From the NCBI GenBank assembly GCA_900317085.1, contig ONFJ01000007.1, positions 1 to 34,982 on the forward strand: a DNA stretch of 34,982 nt, in the 5' to 3' direction. The notes under the pieces are model-generated. The model had not been told where the DNA came from and made no database searches. It worked only from the letters and a program-made list of their open reading frames with translations. The position numbers were made by a program, and so were the translations under genes. Of the stretch, positions 33,498 through 34,982 are shown one piece after another. Source of the DNA: an uncultured Eubacteriales bacterium. GTDB lineage: Bacteria > Bacillota > Clostridia > Oscillospirales > Acutalibacteraceae. The stretch's first letter is position 1; the number at the start of each line of letters is the position of its first letter.

Positions 33498-34982
33498 TTA
33501 CTCGTCGTTCTCGGGATCGGTCGCCTTGTCGAAGATGGCGACGACTTCAGCCGAGGGAGCCTTCGTGAGAAGGGTGACGACCACAGCGCAGAGCATGCCG
33601 ACCACGAAGCCGGGGAACAGCTCATAGACACCGGTGGTGGAGGACAGCAGGTTGTACCAGAGGATGTCGGTCACAGCACCGCCGACGACGCCGGCAACGG
33701 CGCCCCAGTAGTTGAACCGCTTCCAGAAGACGGAGAGCAGGACGACGGGACCGAAGGCGGAACCGAAGAGGCCCCATGCGTTCTCGACCATGTCCATGAT
33801 GGCCTGTGCGCCTTCGCCTCTGGCGCTGGCAAGGAAGTACGCGATGATGGCGACGACTGCGACGACACCGCGGGCGACCCAGACGAGCTCCTTGTCGGAA
33901 GCGTTCTTCCGGATGAGGGGCTTGTAGATGTCATTGGTAAAGGACGAGGACGCGACCAGCAGCTGGGAGTCCGCTGTGGACATGGACGCCGCGATGATGG
34001 CTGCCAGCAGGATGCCGGACAGGAACGGCGGGAAGAAGCGTCTCGCGAGGTGGATGAAGACTGTGGCCTGGAGACCGTCGGGAAGGAGTTCACCGGCGAC
34101 GATCATACGGCCGAGGTATGCGATGATGAGGGAAGCTGCCAGGGAGATGGTGACCCAGATGATGGCGATGGTGGCAGACTTCTTGATTTCAGACGGCTTG
34201 CGGATGGCCATGAAACGGACCAGGATGTGGGGCATGCCAAAGTAGCCGAGACCCCAGGCAAGGCCGGAGATGATGTCCTGCCAGGATGCCGAGAAGACGT
34301 TCGGGACGAAGGCATACTCCGTGCCGTCATTGAGGTTGGTGTAAACGGTGTTGACTGCGGTCGGGTCGAGGTCTTCGACGAGGACGCAGACGATGGGGAC
34401 TGCCAGCAGGGCGATGAACATCAGGGTGCCCTGGAAGAAGTCCGTCCAGCTGACCGCCTTGAAGCCGCCGAGGAAGGTGTAGAGAAGGATGACGGCCGCG
34501 AAGATGATCATGGCAGTCTCTCTAGTCAGACCGGGGACCAGGGACACGAAGACCGTGGTGCCGGCGACGAAACCGGAGGCGACATAGATGGTGAAGCTGA
34601 CGAGGAAGACGATGGCCGTGAGGATGGACAGAACGGGCGTCTTCGCAAGGAAGCGGTTCTGCAGGTACTCCGGCAGGGTGATGGAGTCGTTCGCGGCCTT
34701 CGAGAACTTTCTCAGACGTTTGGCGACGAAGATCCAGTTGAGGGCGGTACCGATGGCGAGACCGATGCCGATCCAGGCTTTGCCGAGGCCGAAGGCCAGG
34801 ACGGAGCCGGGGAGACCCATGAGGAGCCACGCGGACATGTCAGAAGCCTGTGCGCTGAGGGCAGTGACCCAGGGGCCCATCTGACGGCCGCCGAGGAAAT
34901 ACTGCTTTTCGCTGTCTCCGTCTTTCCGGGTACGGACGAAGAAGAACAGTCCGATGCCGAGAACGAGGACGAAGTAGAGCAC
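33498..34982 (-). CDS. putP: Sodium/proline symporter PutP-type (N-terminus outside window)
   Basis: A membrane transporter of the sodium:solute symporter family, cut by the right edge; about 15-25 residues are missing. The visible 494 residues hold some 12-13 hydrophobic helices. ALSAQASDMSAWLLMGLPG near residue 43 and the LGGFKAVSWTDFFQG and AASMSTADSQLLVASSSF segments match PutP, in which the Ser/Thr of the latter bind sodium. The first visible codon is GTG, but the frame is open to the edge, so I do not treat it as a start. It faces the XRE gene in the same direction, 316 bp apart. Proline is the likeliest substrate; related sugar or pantothenate carriers are less similar. Confidence 0.92.
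   Translation of the reverse strand: MLYFVLVLGIGLFFFVRTRKDGDSEKQYFLGGRQMGPWVTALSAQASDMSAWLLMGLPGSVLAFGLGKAWIGIGLAIGTALNWIFVAKRLRKFSKAANDSITLPEYLQNRFLAKTPVLSILTAIVFLVSFTIYVASGFVAGTTVFVSLVPGLTRETAMIIFAAVILLYTFLGGFKAVSWTDFFQGTLMFIALLAVPIVCVLVEDLDPTAVNTVYTNLNDGTEYAFVPNVFSASWQDIISGLAWGLGYFGMPHILVRFMAIRKPSEIKKSATIAIIWVTISLAASLIIAYLGRMIVAGELLPDGLQATVFIHLARRFFPPFLSGILLAAIIAASMSTADSQLLVASSSFTNDIYKPLIRKNASDKELVWVARGVVAVVAIIAYFLASARGEGAQAIMDMVENAWGLFGSAFGPVVLLSVFWKRFNYWGAVAGVVGGAVTDILWYNLLSSTTGVYELFPGFVVGMLCAVVVTLLTKAPSAEVVAIFDKATDPENDE

Noticed and set aside
33182-33631. Extended 260-residue form of the XRE protein
   Set aside because: The extension crosses the operator array, the predicted promoter and the symporter terminator; a start with a ribosome site exists at 33175/33181.

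Overview
The window looks like a chromosomal segment of a GC-rich member of the Clostridia (Bacillota), probably a Ruminococcaceae/Oscillospiraceae-type gut anaerobe. The reasons are a type III glutamine synthetase paired with an ANTAR regulator, the AddAB recombination nuclease, a type 1B dihydroorotate dehydrogenase (PyrK plus PyrD), PyrB with PyrI, strong AGGAGG ribosome sites, frequent TTG and GTG starts, and U-tailed terminators. The genus call is inference. Almost all of it is housekeeping DNA with short gaps. I see no rRNA, tRNA, transposon, prophage or CRISPR array.

Layout. Bases 1-1072: 3' end of mutL. 1073-3971: nitrogen module. A consensus promoter and a short leader with an ANTAR-type hexaloop hairpin overlap a terminator ahead of glnN, which is followed by an ANTAR RNA-binding regulator. 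4019-8096: a small P-loop protein, DUF177 with rpmF, der, a DAHP synthase and an orphan 97-residue protein. 8143-13779: pyrimidine operon pyrC-pyrK-pyrD-pyrF-pyrE-pyrB-pyrI. It lacks only carbamoyl-phosphate synthetase for UMP synthesis. 13794-17730: a large fused ABC/FtsX-type exporter with 16-residue repeats, then a TetR-family regulator. 17959-24955 (minus strand): addB-addA. 25264-27539: murC and a lipoprotein L,D-transpeptidase. 27579-32776: acyl-CoA synthetase, a 90-residue orphan, lepA and hemW. 32849-33181 (minus): an XRE regulator with an array of inverted repeats upstream. 33498-34982 (minus): a PutP-type sodium symporter cut by the window end.

The most interesting parts are RNA and DNA signals between ordinary genes. 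(1) The glnN leader can fold either as an ANTAR-type hairpin or as a terminator, and a cognate ANTAR protein lies just downstream; only one of the two hairpins normally expected is visible. The regulator also appears to lack the receiver-domain phospho-aspartate. (2) The 308-bp gap between addB and murC holds nested inverted repeats that would fold a roughly 180-nt minus-strand transcript into a long rod, like a 6S-type RNA or a structured addB leader. (3) Four copies of a 17-19 bp palindrome (ATCTTCT-N3-AGAAGAT type) lie upstream of the XRE gene and look like an operator array. (4) The ABC exporter carries nine or more 16-residue amphipathic repeats in its extracytoplasmic domain.
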